Shown in pieces: positions 25,385-33,814 of a stretch of 38,986 bases of DNA (its first letter is position 1; each line of letters starts with the position of its first letter). Under the pieces are notes generated by a model. It was not told the DNA's origin. It did no database searches and saw only the letters and a program-made list of their open reading frames with translations. Source of the DNA: Candidatus Uhrbacteria bacterium RIFOXYC2_FULL_47_19 (lineage in GTDB: Bacteria > Patescibacteriota > Patescibacteriia > SG8-24); assembly GCA_001791745.1 (NCBI GenBank), contig MGFG01000016.1, positions 1 to 38,986 on the forward strand, read 5' to 3'. The position numbers were made by a program, and so were the translations under genes.

Positions 25385-26467
25385 TTAAAGAAAACTCTTA
25401 AATTTCTCGTCTGCCTTGAGTCGATCAACAATCGACTTTACCTCATGAGCTCGCTCCTGCGGACAAATCAGTAGAGCATCACCAGTATCTACTATAATCA
25501 TGCCAGAAATACCTACAGTAGCTACCAATTTCCCTTCCGGACAGTGTATCAAATTACCGACCGAATCTATTTCTATATAGCTACCACGAACTACATTCTC
25601 CTGATGATCTCTAGCCAAGACCTCGCGCACAGTCCGCCAATTACCAATGTCCATCCAACCGAACTCAGCAGGAATCACTAATAGTCGTTGTTCCTTTTCT
25701 AAAATTCCGTAATCGATACTAACTGCCGGCAGGCGACGAAAGCAATCATTAATTATTTTAGTCTCGGTTTCAGAACCAAATGAAGCACGCATTTGAGAAA
25801 ACAACTCAGCGTGTTGAGGTAAATGTAGACGATAAAGCTCCAAAAAAGAACGAACGCATCCCACGATCAATGTCGGATTCCAAAGATAACTTCCGTCGGC
25901 CAGGTACATTTCTGCGGTTTTACGATCAGGCTTCTCAACAAATCTCTCAACCTCGTAAATTTCCAAACCATCACCACCATGTCCTAATCGTGAGGCTAAC
26001 TTAATGTAACCATAACCAGTTTCCGGATAGGATGGACGTAAACCAATAAGTGCGGTCCTACTAGGATCAGCCGTCACTGCTCGGCCAGCAGCGGAGATGA
26101 CCGCATGGTATGCATCAGGGTCACGGACATGAGCATCGGAATTAATGATCACAAAATTCTCATCTGGCCGATCGACGGATAATCGTAATAAGGTGTAACC
26201 AATAGCCGCTGCCGTATCCCTACGACAAGGCTCTTGCATAATGTGATCAATAGATAACTCCGGTAGTTGTGACAATACAGCTGCAACTTGATCCTCAGCT
26301 GTGGCGACATAAATATCCTCAACCTCGAATTTGGATCTAACTCGAGCGTAGGTTGCCTTAAGCATCGAAAGTGGACCGACGATGGCCTCAAGTTGCTTGG
26401 GGCTATTTTGTCTGGAAACCGGCCACAATCGTGTTCCACCTCCACCGGCCAAAATAATGGCGATCAT
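25385..26467 (-). CDS. manC: Mannose-1-phosphate guanylyltransferase
   Basis: A 360-residue nucleotidyltransferase that makes GDP-mannose from GTP and mannose-1-phosphate, a precursor of surface glycans. The signature loop is LAGGGGTRLWPVSRQNSPKQ (7-26, with Lys24), followed by QEPCRRDTAAAIGYT, INSDAHV and FVEKPDRKTAEMYL with the catalytic Lys; SYLWNPTLIVG and YGILEK are also typical. It lacks the C-terminal isomerase domain of bifunctional enzymes. The ATG overlaps the stop of the PAP2 gene by 4 nt (ATGA), suggesting coupled expression with lipid-carrier recycling. Confidence 0.93.
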   Translation of the reverse strand: MIAIILAGGGGTRLWPVSRQNSPKQLEAIVGPLSMLKATYARVRSKFEVEDIYVATAEDQVAAVLSQLPELSIDHIMQEPCRRDTAAAIGYTLLRLSVDRPDENFVIINSDAHVRDPDAYHAVISAAGRAVTADPSRTALIGLRPSYPETGYGYIKLASRLGHGGDGLEIYEVERFVEKPDRKTAEMYLADGSYLWNPTLIVGCVRSFLELYRLHLPQHAELFSQMRASFGSETETKIINDCFRRLPAVSIDYGILEKEQRLLVIPAEFGWMDIGNWRTVREVLARDHQENVVRGSYIEIDSVGNLIHCPEGKLVATVGISGMIIVDTGDALLICPQERAHEVKSIVDRLKADEKFKSFL

Positions 26468-27099
26468 ATAGATGATTGATCATGAAAATCCATAGAAGGA
26501 GTACGTTTCCTGAGGAGGAACTGCAATAAACGATCTCGATCGTCAAACTTTTTTCCGATAACGGCCACAGCCACTGCCCAGGATGTCCCTAATGCAGCGC
26601 CGACCAGAACATCAATCGGAAAATGAACACCAACAAAGACGCGACTCAGTCCAACCACTGCAGCCACTATCAAAGCCGGAATACCCAGTCGACGATTAAT
26701 CATTAACACAGATACAGCCACTGCAAAGGCTAAGGTGGTATGATCTGACGGAAACGATTTAGCAAAAAGTGGCGGATCAATAAGTAAGTTAACACCGTCG
26801 AGCGACGCGAAAGGACGCAAACGAAAAACAACCAGTGTCATAATTAGACTATCCATGGCAGACAATAAAACAACAACCATTGTTCGTAGACCAATCACTA
26901 ACCCAGAAACTGCTGTTGTTGAGTCGACACCCTCTCTTAAACGACACCAGGACATCAAACCCAACCAGACCACAGCCCCCACCAAAACATAGATCAGCCA
27001 TCTGGCCGCAAACACAGCGACAAAATCCAGCACTTGATTGGTGCCGGCCAAACCGTTGATTAATCTAAAAAAATCTAGATCAAAAGTGGAAGTTGTCAT
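26464..27099 (-). CDS. PAP2-family phosphatase, possible undecaprenyl-diphosphatase
   Basis: A 211-residue membrane phosphatase with about five or six helices. The three PAP2 motifs are present: FRLRPF (93-97), FPSDHTTLAF with His120, and SRVFVGVHFPIDVLVG with Arg153, His159 and Asp163. In this context (mltG, mannose-1-phosphate guanylyltransferase) dephosphorylation of undecaprenyl-PP to recycle the glycan carrier is the best guess; other lipid phosphates are possible. It is the first gene of the envelope operon. The start at 27099 has no Shine-Dalgarno site and a -10-like box lies 6 nt upstream. Confidence 0.88.
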   Translation of the reverse strand: MTTSTFDLDFFRLINGLAGTNQVLDFVAVFAARWLIYVLVGAVVWLGLMSWCRLREGVDSTTAVSGLVIGLRTMVVVLLSAMDSLIMTLVVFRLRPFASLDGVNLLIDPPLFAKSFPSDHTTLAFAVAVSVLMINRRLGIPALIVAAVVGLSRVFVGVHFPIDVLVGAALGTSWAVAVAVIGKKFDDRDRLLQFLLRKRTPSMDFHDQSSI

Positions 27100-27105
27100 G
27101 GATTC

Positions 27106-27135
27106 AAGTTACAACGAATGACCGAGATTTGGCAA
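27106..27135 (-). promoter_or_regulatory. Candidate promoter of the envelope operon
   Basis: TTGCCA (27130-27135), an 18-nt spacer, then TAACTT (27106-27111) on the minus strand. The -10 box is weak but ends exactly 6 nt before the ATG at 27099, the same spacing as in two other genes here. The terminator at 27163-27185 makes a new promoter necessary in this gap. Confidence 0.4.
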
Positions 27136-27162
27136 AGATGACTGCTTGAACCTTCATTAAAC

Positions 27163-27185
27163 AAAAAACGGCCGAGTGGCGGCCG
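27163..27185 (-). terminator. Terminator of the NYN-domain gene
   Basis: On the minus strand the stem CGGCCG/CGGCCG (27180-27185 and 27169-27174) with a 5-nt loop is followed by TTTTTTGTTT. It lies about 20 nt after the stop codon. Confidence 0.88.
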
Positions 27186-27203
27186 CAAGAGCGTTAATTG
27201 GGG

Positions 27204-28115
27204 TTAGTTTGACAGAAGATCAACCTGACTTACAGGTTGATCCTGAAAAGCTTCCAGAGGAGTCGTCACGAAAACATGATCCGTGTCAACCCTGTAGAAC
27301 CTTCTGGCAGTGCCTTCAGTCACAGGATTCACGGATACAGGCACATCCGTTAGTTTCAAAACATCGTGCCATTTTAGAATATCCAGATAAACCTGCACCT
27401 TAGTTCCGTTAGATTCTACCCCAAGCTGTTTTAAAGCTTCCTCGACTTTTTTCACTATCGTAAAAAAGCCAAGAGGTTTACTGGGTTTAAGTTCAGACAC
27501 CAGCACACCGACAATTTGCCTCAATACCATCAAATGTTTAAAAGCCTCATGATCACCGTTGGGTTGTGTCTGCCCTTCCTTAAGCATTATAGATGCACGT
27601 CTAAGTGGAGTATTTTCACTTGACATGCGATTCTCATAGATCAGATACCCATCCGATGCGTAGACCAATTCAGAGATACTAGTTAATGTTGGCACTACAA
27701 TAAAGACTTGTCGCCCCCTGTTTCTAACCGACTGTACAGCCGGTATAAAATCACGGTCGAGACTAGCAAACAAGAGCACATCGAAATCAACATAACTCGA
27801 CAGAAAACCGAGATGATTGATTATCTTGAAATCAGCTGTGTCTTTATCTCTCGATAACCGAGGGCAATCAACTACTTCAAAACCACTCTTATAAAGAATG
27901 GTTCGTTCTTGAAGATTTAGAGAAGACACATCAACGAAGGTTGAGGCGATGATAACTTCTCCCAACTCCCTAGCCATGACCATTAGTACCGCCGGGAGAA
28001 ATGCCATACCCAATCCAGCGCAAGTGAACTTTTGATTGTCAAAGTCAATGACCACGGCAATTCTATTGACTCTCCTGTGACCCTGGCCATTGTTACCATG
28101 TTCGTAATTCGACAT
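27204..28115 (-). CDS. NYN-domain (PIN-like) putative ribonuclease
   Basis: A 303-residue protein with an N-terminal NYN domain of the LabA/DUF88 type: AVVIDFDNQKF (Asp24, Asp26), RDKDTADFKIINHL and LFASLDRDFIPAV supply the usual acidic metal-binding set. The last 130 residues form a separate helical domain, perhaps a winged-helix nucleic-acid binder (LGFFTIVKKVEEALKQLGV). RNA cleavage or processing is the family expectation; the substrate is unknown. The frame is open from a TTG at 28136, but GGAGG lies 5 nt before the ATG at 28115 (MSNYEHGNNG), which fixes the start and is among the strongest ribosome sites in the window. Confidence 0.87.
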   Translation of the reverse strand: MSNYEHGNNGQGHRRVNRIAVVIDFDNQKFTCAGLGMAFLPAVLMVMARELGEVIIASTFVDVSSLNLQERTILYKSGFEVVDCPRLSRDKDTADFKIINHLGFLSSYVDFDVLLFASLDRDFIPAVQSVRNRGRQVFIVVPTLTSISELVYASDGYLIYENRMSSENTPLRRASIMLKEGQTQPNGDHEAFKHLMVLRQIVGVLVSELKPSKPLGFFTIVKKVEEALKQLGVESNGTKVQVYLDILKWHDVLKLTDVPVSVNPVTEGTARRFYRVDTDHVFVTTPLEAFQDQPVSQVDLLSN

Positions 28116-28230
28116 CTTTCCCTCCATCCCATTCAAATCAACGGTTCGATGGGATCGAGATACCTTACATCATGAATCGTTTTCTGACAATAGTCGATGA
28201 CCTAATTCGCTCTAACTCGAGTCTAACCGC

Positions 28231-29058
28231 CTATTTCTGACATTTGGGACAAAAATGTGTACCTCGACCACTAAGGCGGATTTTACGAATTAGACCATCG
28301 CAACGAGAACATAATTGACCATTCCGACCATAAACCTCCAGCTTTCTTTCGTAATCACCCCGATGGCCAAAAGCGTCTCGATAAGAATCAACTGACGTAC
28401 CACCGATTCGGACTGACTGACGCAAAATTTTTCTAATTGATTCATGCAGCAGCCGAATCTCATTCGCTTCGAGCGTTCCAATCAAACGATCTGGTCTAAT
28501 GCCAGAACGCCACAAAGTCTCGTCTGCGTAAATATTGCCCACTCCGACCACACACTTCTGCGACAGAAGCAATGGCTTAATAGCTGACCGCCTAAACTTT
28601 CTAAGGCAATCAGAAAATAAATTTAACTTAAAGTCCGGAGATAATGGTTCGGGGCCGTATTTAGCAGGACCAAACACTAGACGCTCTAAATCATCAGTAC
28701 GAAACAAGTGCAAATAACCAAACTTTCGGACGTCATCAAAAAACAAAACATTATTACCGGACAATCGAAAAATAATGTGAGTATGTTTACCCGGCTCGCA
28801 ATCCGAATTAACTAGTAGTAACTTACCGGTCATCTTCAGATGCACGACTAATACGTCACCCCCCGACAATCTTAAAAGAAGTAATTTAGATCTTCGTCCG
28901 ACAGATAGTACACGGCGCCCAGCCAAACGTTCGACAAATTCGCCAGAATCCAAATTCAACCGTCCAGAAAAACGTACATCAACTGAATTGATGCGACGAC
29001 CTACGATTGTCTGTTCCAGTTGACTGCGCACAGTCTCTACTTCTGGCAATTCTGGCAT
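28231..29058 (-). CDS. mutM: Formamidopyrimidine-DNA glycosylase
   Basis: A 275-residue base-excision repair enzyme that removes 8-oxoguanine and cuts the abasic site. The N-terminus MPELPEVETVR gives the catalytic Pro and Glu; VVHLKMTGKLLL carries the conserved Lys, followed by FDDVRKFGYL and GVGNIYADETLW (helix-two-turns-helix). The C-terminal zinc finger is CSRC..FCPKC. Length is normal and all key residues are present. A terminator hairpin lies between the upstream phosphoglycerate mutase gene and this start, with its T-run only 5 nt before the ATG, so expression may depend on read-through or on a promoter that I cannot see. Confidence 0.96.
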   Translation of the reverse strand: MPELPEVETVRSQLEQTIVGRRINSVDVRFSGRLNLDSGEFVERLAGRRVLSVGRRSKLLLLRLSGGDVLVVHLKMTGKLLLVNSDCEPGKHTHIIFRLSGNNVLFFDDVRKFGYLHLFRTDDLERLVFGPAKYGPEPLSPDFKLNLFSDCLRKFRRSAIKPLLLSQKCVVGVGNIYADETLWRSGIRPDRLIGTLEANEIRLLHESIRKILRQSVRIGGTSVDSYRDAFGHRGDYERKLEVYGRNGQLCSRCDGLIRKIRLSGRGTHFCPKCQK

Positions 29059-29063
29059 GATAG

Positions 29064-29091
29064 AAAAAATAATGGCCGGACTTGTCCGGCC
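29064..29091 (-). terminator. Terminator-like hairpin directly before mutM
   Basis: On the minus strand the stem GGCCGGA/TCCGGCC (29085-29091 and 29074-29080) with a 4-nt loop is followed by ATTATTTTTT. It starts 20 nt after the phosphoglycerate mutase stop and ends 5 nt before the mutM ATG. Confidence 0.8.
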
Positions 29092-29111
29092 AAACCAATC
29101 TAAGTCTCAAA

Positions 29112-30701
29112 CTAGATTAGTGGAGAGCCGGTCATACCCTCTGGTTTTTCAATTCCCAATAACTTCAAAATTGTAGGGGCAGTATCAGCCAACATTCCGA
29201 CCGGTGTCATGAGTGACAGATCACCACCAATACCCTCACCACCACCCGGTGCTGCTTGACCACGCCAATGCTCCCCAATCACGATAAACGGCACTGGATT
29301 GGTACTATGCTCTTTATCCATCTCACCGGTCTGCAAATTCAAAACTTCCTCGCCATTACCATGATCGGCTGTAATAACGACAACGCCACCCCGCGGTAAG
29401 ACTGTATTAACAATCCGTCCAACACACTGATCAATCGTCTCACAACCCAACTTAGTTGCCTCAAAATTACCAGTATGTCCAACCATATCAGCATTAGCAA
29501 AGTTTGAAATAATCACATCAAACTCCCCCTTTTCTATTTCTTGCAAAATACGCTCGGTAATCTTGATAGTAGACATCTCCGGAGCCTGATCATATGAAGA
29601 TACACGCGGCGACGGAATAATAACCCTCGTCTCACCCGGGAATTCCTCTTCTCTTTTACCATTAAGAAAGAAAGTTACATGAGCGTACTTTTCTGTCTCG
29701 GCGATATGTAGTTGTTTTAGTCCAGCCGCGGAGATGACCTGAGCTAAACAAACATCTATCATCTCCGGTGGAAAAACAACTCTAACCGGTAGGTCCTTTT
29801 CATACTCGGCCATAGTACCAAAAAACAATTCTGATACTTGCTGACGATCAAATTTAGAAAATGATGGATCGACAAAGGCGGTGGTAATTTGTCTGGCCCG
29901 ATCGGGACGAAAATTAGCGAAAATAATGGCATCTCCATCCTTGACTGGACCGACCGGCTGACCATCACTTCCGACTACAACAGTTGGCACAAACTCCTCG
30001 TCATAAACTTCCGCAGCATAAGAATCCTCAAGTGCTTTAACTGGATCGTTGCAGGTATTCCCGGTAGATTGACCAACGATGACGTTATAAGCTTTTTCTA
30101 CTCTATCCCAACGATTATCGCGATCCATGGCATAGAACCGCCCACTAATCGAACCAATTCTACCAACACCAAGCTCGGATATCTTATCTTGAAGCTGACG
30201 AATAAAATCGACGCTAGAATTAAACTTGGTATCACGACCATCAGTGAATACGTGCACCACTACATTCGAGAGTTCTTGTCTTTTGGCGAACTCTAGTAAG
30301 GCGTGAATATGTGCATCAGAACCATGCACATTGCCCGGACTGAGTATACCCATGATATGCAAGGTTTTCCTGCTCTTTTTAACATGTTCGGCCGCAGCCA
30401 ACAAAACTTCATTTTCAAAAAAACCACCATTCTGAATAGATAAGTTGATCCTCGGAAAAGTCTGATAAAAAATGCGCCCAGCCCCAATGGTGAAATGTCC
30501 AACTTCAGAATTACCCATCTCTCCCCAGGACAAACCAACAGCTTCACCTGAAGCCAGTACAGTCATAGTTGGAAAAGAAGAAACGATCTCATCAAGGTAG
30601 GGTGTAGTTGCAGCCTCAATCGGGTTTCCTGGTCCAGACTGAGCGACGCCCCAGCCATCCAAAATCAAAAGTACCACGGGTTTTGGTCTGTTATCGGCCA
30701 T
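29112..30701 (-). CDS. gpmI: 2,3-bisphosphoglycerate-independent phosphoglycerate mutase (copy 1)
   Basis: A 529-residue two-domain metalloenzyme converting 3-phosphoglycerate to 2-phosphoglycerate. The catalytic set is complete: LDGWG (Asp15), MGNSEVGH with nucleophile Ser65, HVFTDGRDT, RPDRARQ, AEKYAHVTFF, NADMVGHTGN, TADHGNGEE and KEHSTNPVPF supply the metal ligands, Arg and Lys. Length is normal. It lies 1 nt after the stop of a second, paralogous copy (TGA-T-ATG), so the two are certainly co-transcribed and probably translationally coupled. Confidence 0.95.
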   Translation of the reverse strand: MADNRPKPVVLLILDGWGVAQSGPGNPIEAATTPYLDEIVSSFPTMTVLASGEAVGLSWGEMGNSEVGHFTIGAGRIFYQTFPRINLSIQNGGFFENEVLLAAAEHVKKSRKTLHIMGILSPGNVHGSDAHIHALLEFAKRQELSNVVVHVFTDGRDTKFNSSVDFIRQLQDKISELGVGRIGSISGRFYAMDRDNRWDRVEKAYNVIVGQSTGNTCNDPVKALEDSYAAEVYDEEFVPTVVVGSDGQPVGPVKDGDAIIFANFRPDRARQITTAFVDPSFSKFDRQQVSELFFGTMAEYEKDLPVRVVFPPEMIDVCLAQVISAAGLKQLHIAETEKYAHVTFFLNGKREEEFPGETRVIIPSPRVSSYDQAPEMSTIKITERILQEIEKGEFDVIISNFANADMVGHTGNFEATKLGCETIDQCVGRIVNTVLPRGGVVVITADHGNGEEVLNLQTGEMDKEHSTNPVPFIVIGEHWRGQAAPGGGEGIGGDLSLMTPVGMLADTAPTILKLLGIEKPEGMTGSPLI

Positions 30702-30702
30702 A

Positions 30703-32346
30703 TCAACGTCTGTGCAAAAGTGAGATGCCGGTCATCTCAGTTGGTTTAGGGATATCCATAATATCCAATATTGTGGGAGCTGCATCAGCTAATCGACCGT
30801 TGTCTAACTTACATCTGCGCAGTTGCTCATTTATCACCACAAATGGAACCGGATTAGTGGAGTGCTCGGTGATTACTTCGCCTGTCTGTTTGTTACTCAT
30901 CTGTTCTGCATTACCATGATCACCAACAATAACCAGAGTTCCATTCCGAGCTAACACTTCCTTAGAAAGGAGTCCAAGACACTCATCAACATAATTCACT
31001 GCCTCCATAGTCGCTGGAATATTTCCAGAATGCGCCACCATGTCAGCATTGGCTATATTCAAAGCAATAAATCCATTATAACCTGTCCGAAGTCGTCGAA
31101 TTACTTCGTCAGTTATGACCCCAGCTCGCATCTCAGGACTCAAATAGTGATGCGGAACAAACTGTGACGGAATACACATACGTTCCTCGTCGAACCTAAC
31201 TTTAGAGTAACCACCATTCAAAAAATACGTAACATGAGCAAACTTTTCGCTCTCAGCAATGTAGAGCTGTTGCAATCCGTGTCGACCCAGAACCTCAGTC
31301 AATCCCATTCTGACATCCCGACTCGGAAAGGCAGTCATGATATTATCCAAATCCGGCCCAAAATCAGTCATGGCTACAAAACAAATATCTTTCAAGACCT
31401 TCTTACGATTAAAGGCTCTCTCATTACGGTCATTAAACTTTTTTTGAATGAAGGTTTTAGCCAATTGCCTAGCTCGATCTGATCTCAAATTATAAAAAAT
31501 TATTGAATCTCCATTTTCAACCGTGCCAACTGGGTGGTTGTCATTATCAACAATAACTGTCGGTAGAATAAACTCATCAGTCTCACCACGATTATAACCG
31601 CGTAGTATGGCGATACCCGGATCTGGTGCAGCTAGTCCTTCACCACAAACAATAGCGTTGTAAGCATGTTCAGTACGAACCCACCACTTATTCCGATCCA
31701 TGGCATAAAAACGACCCATGATCGTGGCAACCTTTTGACCTTCGGACAACTGCTTCTCCAAGAGATGTAGTAGCTTCGGTGCGGAATGCGGCGATGAGTC
31801 TCGTCCGTCAGTAAAAAGATGAAGTCGTACCTCTTGTTGATGCTCCTCTCTAAGCATCCGAAGTAATCCGTAAAGATGGTCGGGTGAAGCGTGTGCACTG
31901 TTACCATTCGACATTAAACCCATTACATGCACCCGTGAACCGTTTTTACCAGCATGCTTGATTGCCTCCTTAAGAGCTGAATTCTTGAAAAACGTCCCGT
32001 CTTTAATCGCTTCAGTAACATAAAGTATATCCTGCCGAACAATCCGACCGGCACCTATGTTAGAATGTCCAGCTTCAGAATTTCCTTCTTGGTTTGCTAA
32101 TAAACCAACATCCAAACCATGAGCTAACATCTGTGTATGTGGAAAACGTCGCTGTAGTGCATCAAGTTGTGGAGTCTTAGCTAAACGAATAGCATTGCCC
32201 CGACCAACTGGACCAATCCCCCACCCATCAAGGATCGCTAAAACCACCGGATCAGACTTACTAGAAGCAGGAACAGAATCAATAGACCTCAATTTGGGTC
32301 CCTTTTTATTATTAATTTTGGGAGTAATAATATGATGTTTCGGCAT
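30703..32346 (-). CDS. gpmI: 2,3-bisphosphoglycerate-independent phosphoglycerate mutase (copy 2)
   Basis: A 547-residue paralogue of the downstream mutase, clearly diverged but with its active site intact: LDGWG (Asp40), EGNSEAGH with Ser90, HLFTDGRDS, RSDRARQ, SEKFAHVTYF, NADMVAHSGN, GDHGNAEQ and TEHSTNPVPF. It carries an extra basic N-terminal tail of about 30 residues (INNKKGPKLRSIDS) before the catalytic domain. A perfect TATAAT lies directly before the first ATG (32352); the second ATG (32346, MPKHHIITPK) is at the expected start of transcription and is preferred as start. It heads a transcript with the first copy. Confidence 0.93.
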   Translation of the reverse strand: MPKHHIITPKINNKKGPKLRSIDSVPASSKSDPVVLAILDGWGIGPVGRGNAIRLAKTPQLDALQRRFPHTQMLAHGLDVGLLANQEGNSEAGHSNIGAGRIVRQDILYVTEAIKDGTFFKNSALKEAIKHAGKNGSRVHVMGLMSNGNSAHASPDHLYGLLRMLREEHQQEVRLHLFTDGRDSSPHSAPKLLHLLEKQLSEGQKVATIMGRFYAMDRNKWWVRTEHAYNAIVCGEGLAAPDPGIAILRGYNRGETDEFILPTVIVDNDNHPVGTVENGDSIIFYNLRSDRARQLAKTFIQKKFNDRNERAFNRKKVLKDICFVAMTDFGPDLDNIMTAFPSRDVRMGLTEVLGRHGLQQLYIAESEKFAHVTYFLNGGYSKVRFDEERMCIPSQFVPHHYLSPEMRAGVITDEVIRRLRTGYNGFIALNIANADMVAHSGNIPATMEAVNYVDECLGLLSKEVLARNGTLVIVGDHGNAEQMSNKQTGEVITEHSTNPVPFVVINEQLRRCKLDNGRLADAAPTILDIMDIPKPTEMTGISLLHRR

Positions 32347-32352
32347 GGGCAT

Positions 32353-32358
32353 ATTATA
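32353..32358 (-). promoter_or_regulatory. -10 box of the tandem mutase genes
   Basis: TATAAT on the minus strand, with TTCAAC about 17 nt upstream as a poor -35 box. It touches the ATG at 32352 and is 6 nt from the ATG at 32346, which implies leaderless translation from the second ATG. Confidence 0.6.
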
Positions 32359-32436
32359 TAGTAAGCCGAAGCTAAGTTGAATGAAGCTATAAAACCGGCC
32401 AAATTTAGGCCTTCAAATATTGATAATATCCTCGAG

Positions 32437-32476
32437 AATCAATCATCGGACAAAAAATCAATCATTAGACAAAAAA
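32437..32476. repeat. Short tandem repeat, two units
   Basis: AATCAATCATCGGACAAAAA is followed at once by AATCAATCATTAGACAAAAA, two 20-bp units with two differences. They lie between the enolase terminator and the mutase promoter. The rest of the 32359-32470 gap shows nothing else. Confidence 0.7.
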
Positions 32477-32495
32477 CACCGTTCCAAAACGGTGT
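32471..32495 (-). terminator. Terminator of enolase
   Basis: On the minus strand the stem ACACCGTT/AACGGTGT (32488-32495 and 32476-32483) with a 4-nt loop is followed by TTTTTTG. It lies about 20 nt after the enolase stop. Confidence 0.9.
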
Positions 32496-32516
32496 CTCTT
32501 TTGTTTACTCGTCGCT

Positions 32517-33782
32517 TTACCGAAAATTCAATTCTCTTTCGATCTCCATTAGACGATTATACTTTTCCAAACGCTCACTACGAGACAATGATCCAGTCTT
32601 GATAAACTCAGAATTAACCGCTACTGCCAGATCAGCAATGAAGGTATCGATCGTTTCACCAGAACGATGCGAAATCGAAGTCACATAACCGTTAGCATGT
32701 GCTAATTCAATTGCATCGATAGTCTCCGAAAGAGAACCAATCTGGTTAACCTTAATCAAAATAGCATTTGCAACTTTTTGTTTAATGCCGCGTTGCAATC
32801 GTTCGGCATCGGTAACAAACAAATCATCGCCCACCAAGGTCAACTTGCCTCCTAAATGTTTGGTCTGCTCTGTCCAATTATCCCAGTCATCCTCAGCTAG
32901 TCCATCCTCCAGTGTCATAAATGGATACTTCTTAATCCAACCGGCATAGAGCTCGGTTAGTTGTTCGGCGGTCAATGACTTACGATCAAGTTTCAACTCA
33001 TAACGACCATTCTTTGCATCATAAAACTCTGATGCCGCAATATCCGCACCCAACTTGATATCTTTGCCTGGTCGATAACCCGCCGCTTTAATCGCTTCCA
33101 TTATCAGATCAAACGCCTGTTCATTTGATTTGAGGTGTGGTGCGTAACCACCTTCATCACCAACTGATGTTTCATAACCATTCTCCTTCAAAATTTTCTT
33201 CAGAGCATGAAAAGTTTCAGCTCCGGCTCTGACTCGTTCTGCAAACTTTCGTTGTTGTGGAATAATCAGGCATTCCTGAAAATCAATAGCCCAGTCGGCG
33301 TGACGACCACCATTCAATACGTTCATCATCGGCAGTGGAAGCTTGAAACCACGATAAACCAATCTATAAGTTGAACGGATATAGGAATAGAGAGGCTGTT
33401 TCTTAATCACCGCACCGGCTCTAGCCGCAGCCAAAGATACACCTAAAATGGCGTTTGCTCCCAAACGCGACTTATTATCTGTGCCATCCAGTTCGATCAT
33501 CGCTTGATCAAGAACTTGCTGACGAGTGACATCGAGACCAACAAGACGTTTAGCAATCGACGTATTTACATTCTTAATCGCCTTCAAGACACCTTGACCT
33601 CTATACCGCTTAGGATTACCATCGCGCAACTCCAATGCTTCATGCGTTCCTGTCGACGCACCTGAAGGAACAGCTGCCACAGCACTGACTCCACCTTCAA
33701 CCTCGATCTTAATCGAAATAGTAGGATTGCCACGCGAGTCTAAAATCTCGTACCCTGTAATCTTTTTGATCTTTTTTGCCAT
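32517..33782 (-). CDS. eno: Enolase
   Basis: A 421-residue enzyme converting 2-phosphoglycerate to phosphoenolpyruvate. Motifs are YEILDSRGNPT at the N-terminus, VPSGASTGTHEALELRD (flexible loop), VGDEGGYAP, LEDGLAEDDW, VGDDLFVTD, IKVNQIGSLSET with the catalytic Lys, and ISHRSGETID. The ATG at 33782 (MAKKIKKITG) gives the standard start; a TTG seven codons upstream is rejected because it adds residues not found in enolases. It follows pgk by about 30 bp in the same direction, and a GATAAT box 9 nt before the ATG could add a second transcript. Confidence 0.96.
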   Translation of the reverse strand: MAKKIKKITGYEILDSRGNPTISIKIEVEGGVSAVAAVPSGASTGTHEALELRDGNPKRYRGQGVLKAIKNVNTSIAKRLVGLDVTRQQVLDQAMIELDGTDNKSRLGANAILGVSLAAARAGAVIKKQPLYSYIRSTYRLVYRGFKLPLPMMNVLNGGRHADWAIDFQECLIIPQQRKFAERVRAGAETFHALKKILKENGYETSVGDEGGYAPHLKSNEQAFDLIMEAIKAAGYRPGKDIKLGADIAASEFYDAKNGRYELKLDRKSLTAEQLTELYAGWIKKYPFMTLEDGLAEDDWDNWTEQTKHLGGKLTLVGDDLFVTDAERLQRGIKQKVANAILIKVNQIGSLSETIDAIELAHANGYVTSISHRSGETIDTFIADLAVAVNSEFIKTGSLSRSERLEKYNRLMEIERELNFR

Positions 33783-33814
33783 ATCTATCTTATTATCTTT
33801 CAAGGAAAGGAACC

